Source: Hygrocybe punicea (lineage: Eukaryota > Basidiomycota > Agaricomycetes > Agaricales > Hygrophoraceae). Taken from it: 64,000 nucleotides of DNA. The position numbers and the translations under genes are program-made. Below are positions 10,882 through 23,072 of this stretch, one piece after another. How positions within the stretch are numbered: the stretch's first letter is position 1; every line of letters begins with the position of its first letter. The DNA is taken from positions 3,410,001-3,474,000 of the forward strand of contig OY744465.1 of the NCBI GenBank assembly GCA_963556145.1. Reading direction: 5' to 3'. The notes beneath the pieces were generated by a model. The model was not told where the DNA came from. It did not search any database and saw nothing but the letters and a program-made list of their open reading frames with translations.

Positions 10882-13638
10882 TCTAATGTATCTACCAGTA
10901 ATGACTTGAGCATAGAATTTGATGATCTGAACATCAAAGATAATGACACTTTCATAGAATGTGATTCAGAGGACAATGACTCTGATAACACTGAGCTGGT
11001 TCAAGAAGATACCAAGCTTTTTCTAGAAGATCACCCATTGTATGAAACACGCTGCATAGAATTCAGTGAAAAGAAGAGGCATGTTGTTTCAAACTTTGTT
11101 GGTGGTTCATTGCCCAGACGTGATAGAGGAGATAGAGAATACTATTGCATCACAATGCTCACTCTGTTCAAATCATGGAGATCTGGTTATGACCTGAAAA
11201 GTGAACTGGAATCATGGGATGAAGCATTCACTGATCATGAATTCACTGATAGACAATTAGAAATTATGAGAAACTTTAATCTGAGATATGAATGCCTTGA
11301 TGCCAGAGATGACTATTCTGCTCAGCTTAGACAAGGAGCCATGTTAGATGGTACTTCTCCTCAATTTATGACTTCAGACATGATTTCACACATGGATGAT
11401 GACAACATTCAAACTGGTGGTAACTTGGAAGATGACAATTATGAGCAAGACAAACACAATGCAGATTATGGCACTAACAAATATTCTGAACTTGGTCAAC
11501 ATGGTAGACTGATCAAAGCTCAAATGGATGCCACTGAAAACATTGTCAGAAACATTGGTTGGCTTGATCCATATCCGGATGGTTCTATTACTGTAAATTC
11601 TGCTCCACTTGAAGTTGAAATGAATCAATTTAGTACTCAATGGAAACAACTGGTTCAAGAACAAAGACAAGATATACTAGATGAGAGAAATCAACACATT
11701 CCTGCAAACCCAAAGTCTACTTCACACAAAACATATACTGATCCAAATGAAAATGATGTGATGATTGTGGACCAATCATACTTGATGCAAACATTCAGAG
11801 CTGAAAATGCACAGCGACAAAAGCTAATTGATGCTACATTTAGAAAATTCAGCTTTAACACTGAGCAGAAAAGAGCCTTTAGGATTATTGCATATCATGC
11901 TTCATCTCCCAGCAGTGACCAGTTGAAAATGAATATTGCTGGAATGGCTGGCACTGGAAAACCACAAGTCATCAAAGCAGTTGTTGATTTCTTTGACAAT
12001 GTACATGAGTCTCACAGATTTGTTATTCTTGGTCCTACTGGTACATCTGCAGCTCTGCAAAATGGCTCAACTTATCACTACTTCCTGGGCATCAATCCAA
12101 ACATGTCAAATAGAAATGAAGCAATGGGCATTGCTCAACTCAAAGGTAGACTAGAAGGAGTTGACTATATTTTTATTGATGAAGTCTCAATGTTGTCTTG
12201 TCATGATCTCTACAAAATCAGTGCCAGACTGGCTAAAGCTTTGAACATACATGACATGCCATTTGGTGGAATCAACATGATATTTGCTGGAGACTTTGCA
12301 CAGTTACCACCAGTTGGAGGTGCACCATTGTACAGTGGCACAGTTGGCACTCAGATCACATCAGCTTTGACAACACACTCTCAGGAAACTGCAATTGGAA
12401 AAGCACTCTGGCATCAAGTGACCACAGTTGTGATTCTCAGAGAAAACATAAGACAGAGGACACAAACAGCTGAGGATGCATTGTTCAGAACTGCCTTTGT
12501 CAACATGCGCTATGGCAAATGTACTGCACAGGACATTCAATTTTTGAAAACCAGAATTGCAGGCAAATGTCCAGACCAGCCAAACATTGCCTCCAAAAAT
12601 TTTAGAAATGTTCCTATCATATGTGGCATTCACTCACAAAAGGATCAGATCAACCAGCTTGGATGTGAAAGATTTGCTTCAGATACCAATCAAAACTTGA
12701 CTAACTTCTATTCCATTGACAAATGGGGAAAAGACAGGGAGTCTAGTGTGAGAAACAAGTCACAGCCCAAATCTAAAGCAGTACATCAATCTAGTGACAT
12801 AGATTTTGATACACAAAGAGAGATATGGAAAGTGCAATATGCTGCCACTGATAACTTTGCTGGGAAACTCTCATTGTGTCTTGGTATGCCTGTGATGCTT
12901 CGCAACAACGATGCCACTGAGCTCTGCATTACAAAAGGACAAGAAGGATTTGTTGTTGGCTGGCAGTCAATGAAAGCAAGTCATGGTAAAAGAGTACTTG
13001 ACACTTTGTTTGTTGAACTGGACAAACCTCCAAAGCTGGTGCAGATTCCAGGACTGCCTGACAATGTAGTGCCCATTGTAAAAAACACAAAGACAATTCA
13101 GTGTGTATTTCCCAGTGACCTGAAGGAATCCATTGAGAGACAACAAGTCTGGGTGCTTCCTAACTTTGCAATGACTGCTCATGCTGCTCAAGGAAAAACA
13201 CATCCATTTAATGTTGTGCATTTAAACAGTTGCTTCAACCACATGTCATATTATTCTTCATTGTCTAGAAGTGCTTCTGCTGCTGGAACTGTAATAATTC
13301 AAGGCTTTGACACCAAAGTCATCACTAGAGGTTGTTCTGGATATCTTAGACAAGAATTTAGAGAACTAGAATTGCTTGATGAGATTACAAGGATCAGATA
13401 TGAAGAAAAATTGCCTGATTACATTCAAGCTGGTACACACTCTGTTATGCCCAGAAGCTTTCAGCAGTGGAAGGACATTCACTATGTTCCTGCCAAAACT
13501 GATAATGCTATTAAATGGTCACCAACTGATCCATTGCAATTGGCTCATACAATCCCTGATAGCCCATGGCAATTGGTGGAAAAAGGCAAAGGCAAACAGA
13601 AAGCAGCTGTAATTGCAACTTCATTTGTTCCAGCATAA
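10882..13638 (+). pseudogene. Helitron Pif1-type helicase, copy 1
   Basis: The frame is open from the NA1 junction to a TAA at 13636-13638. It shows the SF1 helicase series of Helitrons: Walker A GMAGTGKPQVIK (about 11941-11976), GPTGTSAALQNG, Walker B IFIDEVSML, FAGDFAQLPPVGG, AHAAQGKT and SYYSSLSRS. The Walker A serine or threonine is replaced by proline (GKP, against GKS in copy 2), which should disable ATP hydrolysis. The stop at 13636 corresponds to AAA (Lys) in copy 2 and separates the helicase from the downstream protease-like domain. The normal role is strand unwinding during rolling-circle transposition. Confidence 0.88.
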
Positions 13639-14578
13639 GGCTCAGTTGCTATTGGTTCAACCCAAAAACATTCACTTGACACAAACAATGAACTAGTAGC
13701 TAAAAGGCCTCGGATTACCAAAGACCATGTCAACAAAGGATCCACAAGCAAGAAACAGACCATTAACTCTCCAGCTGGACTGATCTGGGATAGGAATGAC
13801 TACAGCTGTGCATATGACTCATTCTTGGTGATTCTGTTCAATCTGTGGCAAGACAATCATGCAGAGTGGTCCACAGTATTCAGAAGCATGAATGATCATT
13901 TGAGCACATTGTCTCATGGTTTTTCTGAGGTGTTGCACAAAAATGTAGCATTTGAACAACTAAGAGATCACCTTAGAACTACACTACATAACATGAATCC
14001 TACAGACTTTCCTAGAGGCACTGTGGGCATCAGTGTTGCAAATCTGGCTATGGAGTTGTTTAAAGTCAATGACATTGTAGCCTCTTCTCAACATGAATGT
14101 TCTCAATGTGACTTTGCAGAAGAACCCATTGATGACAGACTAGGCTATGTGTTGCATGCTGATGACACCATTAAACAGCCTACCATGAAGTGGGTTGATA
14201 CCTTGTCACAGAAAACCAATAGAAGATGTCCTGTTTGCAACAGGAATGAATCAACTTGTATTTTATAATGAAGCACCACATATTCTTATTCTAGAGTATC
14301 CATTTAAAAACATTGAAACCAGTCATAGATTAGAATTTGTTTCAGAGACTGACACAAAGACATTAGAACTTAGAGGCATTGTATATCATGGTCAATAACA
14401 TTTCACATCACGTATTATTACTACACAGAAACAAGTATGGTATTATGATGGAATGATTACTGGCAACTCTTGTTCCAGAGACACTGTCCTTACACAACTT
14501 TCAGACCATGATATCAGACACCGTAAAAATAGAAACCTAGTCTTAGCTATTTATGCTCAGAGTCTTTGAGCATCCTCC
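13639..14578 (+). pseudogene. Helitron C-terminal cysteine-protease-like domain, copy 1
   Basis: In frame with the helicase apart from the stop at 13636. It begins with a linker (KRPRITK) and then LIWDRNDYSCAYDSFLV, a likely catalytic cysteine block, and a Cys pair around SQHECSQCDF. A 2-nt deletion near 14238, relative to copy 2, shifts the frame. The remaining text (IVYHGQ, TSRIITT, YDGMITGNSC) continues to the stop near 14569. Fungal Helitrons commonly carry such a domain after the helicase; assignment to a USP/papain-like fold is inference. Confidence 0.65.
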
Positions 14579-15027
14579 TTGAGGTCAAGCACAGCTTTCT
14601 TCATGTGGTAATCTGTTGTGTAGCATTCAAGGTCATGGAGAAGTAGGGTTGAGCAAATGTGAGTTAATTGTCAGCACACTGTTTGGGGGGCAGTTGTGTT
14701 TGGCAGTTGACCTGTTGCTTCCTGAGCAATTGCTTCATGGCTGAGAGTGTTGCATGATGGTGCAACACAGGGGAGATGGCAGGGAGAGAGAAGGTTGATG
14801 AAGACTCAAGACACTTTATGTAGTTTTATTTTATATTGATTTATATGTTGCAGAGGTGGGAGGTGGGCTTATTAGATCAATATGCAATATGTGACACATG
14901 CTATGCATCTTATGCCATATGTCACATGCTTTATGCAATTTAATCTTATGCTTTATTCAGCAAAAAAGTAGGGAGGGGGAAAAAAGAACTCGTTCTTGCC
15001 ATGCGCAGCACTGGCCCACTAAACAAG
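14579..15027 (+). other. Helitron 3' terminal region with hairpin
   Basis: Noncoding tail shared with 53803-54258, 9780-10881, 21927-22330 and 32160-32498. Close to the end, GCCATGC-GCA-GCACTGGC forms a stem with one bulge, followed by about 10 nt to the terminal CACTAAACAAG. This is the layout expected for a Helitron termination signal, although the end is not the canonical CTRR. Confidence 0.75.
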
Positions 15028-15039
15028 TTAACTAAGTAT

Positions 15040-15800
15040 TCAATTGAATTACATTGTTACCAACATCTAGAGCTGATTTGGAGGGTTCAGAATCACCTGA
15101 GATCATGAAGATTGGTTGAAAATTGAGTGTGTAGTACTTCTCAAGTTTGGCTCAAGACAAAGTGTTGTCTTGTGATGTGACAACTGTTCTGAAAACAGCA
15201 ATAAGACTGTAGGAAGAAAGCTGATTATTTCTTCAAGGACCAGAAGCTCATACTATATGTTTCTTTATTTTTTGACCTTCAAGGCAATCTTCATGCTTCT
15301 TTTTCTAACACAAGATAAATACACAAAGACATCATATTCAGATAATATTGCATCAAAGGTCAACAAGAAAGAAAATATGGTATATGAGCTTCTAGTTGTC
15401 AAAAAAATAAACAAATTTCTTCCTACAATATGTGTTGGCATTCCAAGTGGAGCCTGAAATATTAGTAAAGTAATCCATATTTGGTTCAGATACATCTCAA
15501 TATTATTCCCTTATACTGAGATGTAAGTCTTCACTCTCTATGTTATTTTACCTTACTAAAGTAACATTTGGTTAGGAAAGAGGTCTCAGTATTATTCCCT
15601 TATACTGTGATTAACATTCATTTAGTGTCTAGCATCATTTAATTCAAAAAGTACTAGTTTACCTGTTAGTTCATCCACAACCCACACACTAAATATTGAA
15701 TATCATTTCAGAAGCAGATAGCCCTTAAAAAATAGTCAACATTCCCTCTATAACCATATCAATCCATCCAGTATTTCATGTGACCCAATATCTGCATAAC
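15040..15800. repeat. Diverged foldback repeat (relative of 55964-56782)
   Basis: The left arm (about 15190-15280, with AGAAGCTCATACTATATG) pairs imperfectly with the right arm (about 15350-15430, GGTATATGAGCTTCTAG). From 15375 to 15775 the sequence resembles the right arm of the cleaner foldback at 55964-56782 (for example CAAAAAGTACTAGTT and CCCTCTATAACCATAT). No coding potential. The remaining bases up to 15932 show nothing. Confidence 0.6.
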
Positions 15801-15932
15801 ACTTGATGGCAAACCATCTTCACTTGGTAATTCATTAAGAAATATTTTTAGCAATGTGCTTACAACAGGTTTGGAACAGTTTGGAAGTGTACATTGTACC
15901 CATCAGCAATAGAACAATTTTGTTCAGTATTC

Positions 15933-17151
15933 CTACCCAAGTCCAACATTTACACTTCTGTAAACTCGGCAATGTACTCTGCAGGGAAAATTATTGTCTT
16001 TCCACATTGAATCTGATCCAAGCACAAACCGGTCTTGAAGAAACTCTCCACAGTGATCACTAATCTGACAACCTTCCCATGTCGCAACATCCCATTTTGT
16101 CCATCCCCAGCCCTCTTTTATCTAGATTCAGCCAGCCATTGTGTCATCTCAACACCAAGAAGAAAATAACACTCAGAATACCTCTGGTTTTTTGTGAGGA
16201 GCCAACAATATGAGCCAATGGCATTTGGTACTCAACTCCCACAACAGGCAAAATAGTTCGGAGGGCGTTTCAATGAGGTGGAGGGCAAATGAACATATGA
16301 TCATGTCAATTATGGTGGTTGATCCCGAAATATAGGGCTGAGAGGAGTAATTGCCATCCCCACCAGCTGATAGTAAATCAGTGGATATGCTAGGCAGGCT
16401 GCCTTCAGCAATGTCGCGGAAGGATAATGGGGTACAGGGTAAAGATGTTCGCTGATGATAAGCTGCTGATGTATACTGAGATGAAATCAGGTCAGAAACA
16501 TGAAGTGAGAGCAAAACAAACAGGATCCGCTGCGAGGGTCCGGAGGATTGGAAAATTAGGGGATAAAGGGGGCGGAGCGAGTACAGCCTTCCAATGAGTT
16601 TTAGAGCCCATAGATTCAGCTCCATCCCAAGCTTTGGTTTCAGCTAAAGAATAGAGTCGCCTTCCAGTTGTCCACCAGTCTTGGAAACATACAGTGGCTT
16701 CACCACTACAGACAGTCAATTGAAGGGTGCTGGGAGCCTATAATTGAGCGTTTGCATCACCTGCCTAAAGATGTTTACCGTTTAGGTGCGATAACTAGAC
16801 TGCCATTTCTAAAGTGATACCAACCAGCAGCCATATCGAAGACCACAATACTCTGAGAAGTAATGTTCTGACCCTCCATTTGCCACCATCTACCGTAATT
16901 GTGACTTTTCCGACAATAACTAAGTGGAGGCTACGAACCTATTCAACCACAAAAATAAGCATCGACGCACACCAGGAAAGTGGGAATTTCTGTATGTCGA
17001 TGCAACCTTTTGATAAAACTGAGTGGGTATCAACACAATGCAAAGCTCGACACTTGAAGTAAGAGAACACCTCTGGGACACCATCTTCGTAGTTCCTGCG
17101 CATGGAGGGAGATATATTGCCTGAGGAAGGCGCACGATCACCACGAGACAT
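15933..17151 (-). CDS. Predicted SAM-dependent methyltransferase, 281 aa
   Basis: Seven exons on the minus strand: 17071-17151, 16939-17018, 16821-16889, 16522-16705, 16182-16475, 16030-16121 and 15933-15978. Introns are 52, 49, 115, 46, 60 and 51 nt, all GT-AG. The joined protein has 281 residues. A class I methyltransferase motif I, VVFDMAAGCGEA, lies at residues 69-80, and a post-I/motif IV-like block IIDMIICSFALHL at 193-205. Conserved surroundings include VRRCLFLWLNRWW, SLPCTPLSFRDIAEGSLP, FCLLWELSTK, LAPHKKPE and GWGWTKWDV. The C-terminus is VHCRVYRSVNVGLG. The substrate is unknown. The chosen start is the first in-frame ATG at 17151, giving MSRGDRAPSSG. It is head-to-head with the Cep57-like gene. 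Motif I tolerates the Cys in AGCGE. I am sure of the exon chain and less sure of the start. Confidence 0.85.
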
Positions 17152-17238
17152 ATCCAGAGCGAAGGCTAAGGGCAAACAAGATGGTCATGCACGTGACGAA
17201 ACGCGCCCTTGTTTGACCCTCCTCCAACACGCGACACC
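17152..17238. promoter_or_regulatory. 87-bp candidate bidirectional promoter
   Basis: This is all the DNA between the predicted start codons of the methyltransferase and the Cep57-like gene. It contains CACGTGAC (E-box/Cbf1-like) and two ACGCG cores (MCB-like, bound by MBF-type factors in fungi). No TATA box is visible. Factor binding is inferred from motif text only. Confidence 0.5.
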
Positions 17239-20200
17239 ATGCAAAAAAATCACATCCGGGGACAATCATGCGAGTTCACTATTCGCGGTGACGAGCTTGA
17301 GCAACATCGCATTCAACTAGAACACAATCTACAACACACTGACCTGTCCCTGCACCTCTCGTCGGCTCCGGACCATTGTAGTACCTCCGACAATAGCTCC
17401 GTCGAGCTTCCAAGGCACAACTCTGGCCCCTCCCCATTTGCAGACTTTGTCTCGTTTGAGCAACAATCCAGGGATCACTTCGGAATAGACAACCACAGCC
17501 ATTTTCACGCATGGTCTTACCGCACTGTTGATGACGAAGACGTTATCAATCCTTACACAGGAGAGACCATCTCCACGGCTGCCCACCATGCCAGTGCGCT
17601 CACTCTCAGTGCGGGTCTGACGGGAAGGGCGACCAGGAGGGACATCAGTCTCAGTGGGGCTGAGTATGATCCAGACCGGCCAGTCCGGCATATGATCACT
17701 GGAGCAGATGGCAAATTAAGCCTAATCGAGGGAGATCCTTCGAAGCCGAGACACGCCGTAAGTTTTTTATTCAACCGCGCTGACTGGCCAGTGTCATGAA
17801 TTTGTTTCAGGCTGTCGCAAGCTCGGTAGAACTTGATCGTCTCCTCCAGTCAGGACATCCCATGTCATCAGTGTCTCGATCAGTTCGCATCGATTCTCAC
17901 CAATCGTCCACAAGCTCCTCAGAGTTAGATACTTCTAATTCATTATCCCGCCCAAAACTTGTAGACGCCCTTCGTCAGGTCTCCTTTTCTCCCAAACGAC
18001 CTCGTAGTGCCCAGTCTCATCATTCACACGTGCCCCCACACTTACGATTACATGTAAAAGATGGGCCCTATCGTCATCCCTCACAAGGATTACCTTCTTC
18101 TCCCCTTGCGCAGGTCTGCGCCGAACTTTTACCTCCTACACCCAAAGCATGGCTTGAACAAAATAATTTCCCACAAGTGTCTACTCAGCCGGAAGTCCTC
18201 TTGCAGCCCCCGACGCCTTCATCTTTTGGTTCACCGTTTACCAAGATGGCCACCAATTTAGTCAGAGAGATTGGGGCGGAGAAGGACACCAATGTTTACG
18301 AGGATCGAAAAATAACAACATCGAGTAGCACGAAGGACAAGCGGCCAAAAACATCAAAAACAATCCAGCGCAACCCTTTTGGTGACATTTTAAACCAGCG
18401 AACCCATGCTCTTCGTCGCTCGTCGATCAAGACAGCAAGAGGAAGCAAGTCTCTGGTACAATTGCCAGACGTGACAGGTTTGACAAGTGCGGTCGAGAGT
18501 CCGGCTAAACTTGCGCTGAAGCACTACGCATATCACCCCAACGGCGACCTTGGTGAGACTGATGGTGAGCATTTTAAGATATCCTCTTCAGTCATGACCG
18601 TGGTTTATGCCTTCGCACAGCATGTCTGCTCTCCACCCTTAATGCCGTGCAATCAAAACTCCTTCACCTTGAATCTGAGAATAGCATTTCACGCCGTCGT
18701 GTGAGAGAACTAGAACTCGAGTTGGACGCCTGCAAAAAGGAGGTAGCGAAAGAGCGCACGCGCGTGTTGGAGAGGGAGGACGTCATTGTTCAACAGCAAC
18801 AAGACGCAGATAATCATAACACCATCTTGGCCAGGAAAGGCAAAGAGAGAGTCAAAGACGTAGCTGACCAGACGGTAAAGACGAGGTACAAGGAGGCTAT
18901 TGAGGAAAAGAAGGGTAAGATTTCATCTAATTCTCGGACTTATCTTGATAATGACACATATCTAGCCCTGGAAGCATTGATAACAACACTTCGTGCACAT
19001 TTGGCCAGGCTTACTGGAGAACTATCCTCTCATCACCTGCAGTTGGTTGAACTTCGGTCTCTACGCCAGTTGGACTGTCGAGCACTCGAGGCCAAGTCGC
19101 TGGAAGTGGACAGCCTCCGCCAAGAGGTGGAGCGGTTGGCCGGAGAGGTGGAAGTATTGAGAGCGGTAGTGGAAGAAGGCTTGAAAGAGAGACGGCTGGT
19201 CAGAGAACAGCATTCGCGTCCCCACCCCAGCTGCCATGAGGCCGGTCAAAAGTCCAAACAAGAATCTAGAGACCACGAGGGAGACTACGGCTCATACCCT
19301 CCACCAGGAGAATCTGAAGGTGAAGATCTTGAATATGCATCCCACAATCTTGCAGTCCCTCCAGACAGAACCGTGCCAACCAATCACGCCTTGAGTCCTG
19401 AACATGTCGATATCGAAGAGCTGGAAGGTTTATCCCCTGAAATAGACGATCGCAGGGAACAGTCGGCGTCGGTTTTGTCACGACCGAGAAGCCCACAGTC
19501 GCCCCAATTACGGCCGCAGTCAGTGGGGTCGCAATCCTTATCCTCGGTCATGTTGAGATCTAGCAACCACGAGCCCCCCACCGCTGACCAATTCACAGCA
19601 AATCCAGTCAAACCTGACACATCACTTGTTCCTTCGATTGGAGTAAACCAACATCAAGCGCCGTCCCAGCCGGCTGCACCCGCATTGGCTCATTCCCATC
19701 GGAAACCTATCATCAATGCTGAGGATACACCGTTTCCACAAATCCGTGGCCGTCGCCTTGAGCGAATCTTTTTCTCTGCTCCTGCCCACAACGCCAAGAC
19801 ATGTGCGTTTTGCAATCATCGACATCCGTTCCCGTCATCAGGTCTCCAGCAATTGCCGGCATGGTTACCCATTCATCGGTATGAGTTGAGAGCTCAACGA
19901 CAACATGAAAAAGACAATGAAGCAAACGACGAGGGCTTTGTGGAGGGCGTCCATGAAGATGCTGCTCATCAGAGCTCCTACTCGAAGGCGAATCAGGTAC
20001 CCGGGAGATGTACGCGTAGTCTGCCTCCACAGACAGTTCTCTCAAGAGTTGTGAGAGAGCTCGAGGATGAATTCGCGCATTACAAAAGGTTCATGTCTGC
20101 CTTCGATATGCCAGCTATACTGACTTTCTTATATAGCATTTACGTTGGTTTGGCTGATGAGTATAAAGTTTGGAATGCTGTTTCTAATCTACCGCGGCGA

Positions 20201-20367
20201 AATACCCTTGTCCAACATTTGCGAGAGATGATTGACCTATTGGAACAAAAGGTCAGGTTTGTCGTGTTGTCTTGCTTGCTCTTGTTAATTGTTGCCTTTA
20301 GGGTAATCAAATTGCGTCCTTGTACGATTTATTGAGTTTCCAAGATAAACCTGCCTCTTGTCATTAG
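17239..20367 (+). CDS. Cep57-type centrosomal/spindle-pole coiled-coil protein
   Basis: Six exons: 17239-17757, 17811-18564, 18621-18914, 18966-20088, 20137-20251 and 20302-20367. Introns are 53, 56, 51, 48 and 50 nt. Total 2871 nt, 956 residues. The last two introns are certain because removing them restores RELEDEFAHYKSIYVGLADE and HLREMIDLLEQKGNQIASL, the conserved Cep57 microtubule-binding helix (about residues 880-945). A long coiled coil covers about residues 430-605 (RELELELDACKKEV, EALITTLRAHLARL, EVERLAGEVEVLR). A small TCAFCNHRHPF motif precedes the C-terminal domain. The N-terminal half is Ser/Pro-rich and probably disordered. The family binds microtubules at centrosomes or spindle pole bodies. 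The first in-frame ATG is at 17239. The gene appears intact. Confidence 0.88.
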
Positions 20368-21267
20368 TTTGTCCTAGCACATTTTATTTATTGTCTATTT
20401 CAGGCAAGTTGGTCTAAAGAAGCAAATCCACTGGAAAAATCTTACAACTTGCCAAAGACAATGAGGGCTTTGACTTAAGACATTGAAGATTTGAATAATA
20501 ATGCAAACTCAAGAACCCAAATGTGAACTTGGTCAAGTCAGTGATGAACAAACTTTGTACAACACAAATTTTTTTGACATTTTAGTATGTAGCCATATCC
20601 ATCATATCGCAATTTCTATTCAGGAAATTGCCATAAGTCCCTTCCTACACCCATTCATGCCTATGCCCATTGTTCACCCCCAACCAAGGACCAATGCCAG
20701 CTGTTAATGGCCTCGCTCAAGGATATTGTTGATTAGCTTCATGTATTCCCTGATCTCAATTTATTGGTGCTGCTTCAATGATTTCATTCATTATGCTCAA
20801 TATCTGAAGCCTGAAATCCAACTCAATCAGCCATTCAAAGTGGCCACCCCCCCTTCGACTGCCATAATACATTAGTGATGGTATGGTTCAGCTCTGAACC
20901 TGGGTTTGAACCTAAACATATGTGAACTGAACCTAAGTTCAGTTCAAGGTTCAGGGTTCAGTCAAGAAGGGAATCTTGTGAACCAGGTTCAAACCCATTC
21001 AAACCTGAACCTAATATTTTATACACAAGTAATTTCTACTGGAAATTAGTGATGTGCATGGCCTGGCTTGGCCCAAAAGCCCCAGCTTTGGCCCAGCCCA
21101 AGAGGGCTCTGGCTTTCTCAAACCTCAGGCCAAGCCATGGCTGATGGCTCTGGCTTGGCTCTGGCTTGGCTTGGCCCAGGGTGCGGCTTTTTTATTGACT
21201 TCATATCTTAAGTGTAACTTACTATAAACAGTCGAAAAAAATCAGTTGATATGACCAGTCATAACAA
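20368..21267. other. Intergenic stretch with two hAT-like end sequences
   Basis: No gene seen. Two words resembling hAT 5' ends occur in the same orientation: TAGTGATGGTATGGTTCAG at about 20874, followed by GGTTC/GAACC-rich sequence to 21010, and TAGTGATGTGCATGGCC at about 21046, followed by CTTGGC/GGCC-rich sequence to 21190. The second lies just beyond the C-terminal end of the hAT transposase pseudogene and could be that element's terminus. Matching opposite ends were not found. Confidence 0.4.
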
Positions 21268-21926
21268 TCAATTGAAGTCCTCGGCAGTCGGAATCTTATC
21301 CTCATCATCAATAATGAGCTCATCCCACCCCTTCTCCCCACTTTCTGAAGACTCTCCTTTATTGTCGTCCTCCTCGAGGTCCCCATCCCCATCCACCTCC
21401 ATCATTGACAATGGTGCAGACTCTCGATATAACAAATCATGCCAGATGGCACACTTTAGACACTGCAAGGCTTCCACTATGTCCCCCTTCAGGTGGCTAC
21501 AGTGTTTGCTTATGGTTATCTCACCCTGTGAGAAGGCCTGCTCACTCAAAACAGAAGATGCCATGATGGAAAGGTAGTCCTGGGCCAGTGATGCCCAGGC
21601 AGGATGATAGTGGTGACAATTGAGCTGCGTGACAATTTAGTTGCCCATAAACTATCCAGAAATCGCAGAGTCGACACAGACTCACCCCCCACTACATAAT
21701 CATTGTCCATCCCTCTGGTACATGCTCCAAGACATCAATGTAAGCACGGAAGTGCTTCAGCCATGGCCAATTGGGATCATTGGGCTGATTAGAAGCTGTG
21801 TTCATTTCAGTGTCTTCATCATCACTAAGCTCCTGAAGGAGAACACTAATTTTCTTTATCTTTTTTACTTCCATCGTCTTCACATTCAAATCTCCTGCTA
21901 ACAACAAATATCGTTCCTTAAACAAA

Positions 21927-23072
21927 CTTGTTTAGTGGGCCAGTGCTGCGCATGGCATGAACGAGTTCTTTTTTTCCCCTCCTCACTTTCATGATGAAGT
22001 AAATAATAATATTAAATTGCATAAAGCATGTTACATGTGATATAAGACATATAGCATATATTATATATTAATAAGCCCACCTCTCACCATAGCAACATAA
22101 AAAGTAGAAAAAATAAAACTGCATAGCGTGTCTTGACCTCCTCTCCCACTGTCATGTCTTCTTTGCTTCATTATTATGCAATATTCTCAGCCAAAAGACA
22201 GAGTAACACATCAACTGTCAAATACAACTACCTTTAAACAGTATGATAACAATTGACTTACATTTGCTTAACCTCACTTCTCCATAATCTTGCTGCACAA
22301 CAGATGATAACATGAAGACAGCTGTGCTTGAGTGGGCCAATGTTGCATATAGCACGAACAAAGTCTTGTTTCTGTCACTGGATTTTTATTTGTATGATTA
22401 TTACAAATATTGATAAGTGACTTTGCTGGAAATATATAATTAGCATATAATATATACAGCGATATCATATTGAATTGTATGTTTTAAGAAAAAATATCAT
22501 TATATCATCTGAGTTACACTCATTTCTGCTTATATGGCTGAAATTTCCCTATATAGTAACAGTGGTCACATGTGATTATGACTCCTGTGATCACCTCAAA
22601 ATTTAGCATATATGGTGTAAAATTGCCTTATATGGTTAGACTGGTCACATGTGACTGTCACCATTGTGATCAGCAGAAAATTTGGTATATAATATCAAAA
22701 ATTGCCTTATATAGTTAGATTGGTCACATGTCACAGTCACACCTGATCCGAAATGATAATATTAGTCAGCAGTTCAATTTTCAGCTGATTCTGATAAGAA
22801 TTGAGACCAGTACGAATATTTTGAATATAATTAGAAGGTAATTTGTCTTTTTTGCACCAACCCATATTTGGATGCTTATGTAAGCTTGTCCACACATAGC
22901 CCCAACTGTATCTGATTTTCCAGGATCAGAAGTAGAATCATATCTGTTACCTAAAAAAATTTTGTCTATAGGCGATCAACTTTATCAATTAATCAATTAA
23001 TTAATTAATTACGAACCCTCACTGAACCAGGTCTGATAAAGAACGAGTCTTTTAATAAATTAAAAGAACTCG
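21927..23072 (-). mobile_element. Non-autonomous Helitron relative NA2
   Basis: Minus-strand element of 1146 bp beginning CGAGTTCTTTTAATTT at 23072 and ending CACTAAACAAG at 21927. It lies between A and T of the host sequence, in or beside an intron of the hAT pseudogene (before FKERYLLLAGDL). It is internally colinear with NA3, including repeated words such as GTCACATGTGACC spaced 70-90 bp apart, which is a near palindrome. It lacks the 122-bp MITE and LTRs found in NA1 and so serves as the empty-site reference. Confidence 0.88.

Larger units (their letters stand above)
5600..15027 (+). mobile_element. Autonomous-type Helitron, copy 1 (decayed, nested)
   Basis: Coding remnants of a RepHel protein run from about 5660 to 14570, followed by a 450-bp 3' region that ends CACTAAACAAG at 15027 and is shared with all other Helitron copies in the window. 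The 5' terminus seen in the short relatives is absent, so the copy is 5'-truncated or its start is diverged. It is broken by a hAT-type element (6371-7928), by a non-autonomous Helitron (8921-10881) that itself carries three insertions, and by several stops and frameshifts. It is followed about 20 bp later by a diverged foldback repeat. Confidence 0.85.

Noticed and set aside
17329..17691. Minus-strand frames overlapping the Cep57-like exons
   Set aside because: Shadows of the plus-strand gene, whose splice structure and domain text are convincing.
18647..20335. Cep57-like protein as a separate short gene starting at 18647
   Set aside because: Splice sites at 18564/18621 and 18914/18966 join it to the upstream exons in frame, so it is one gene.
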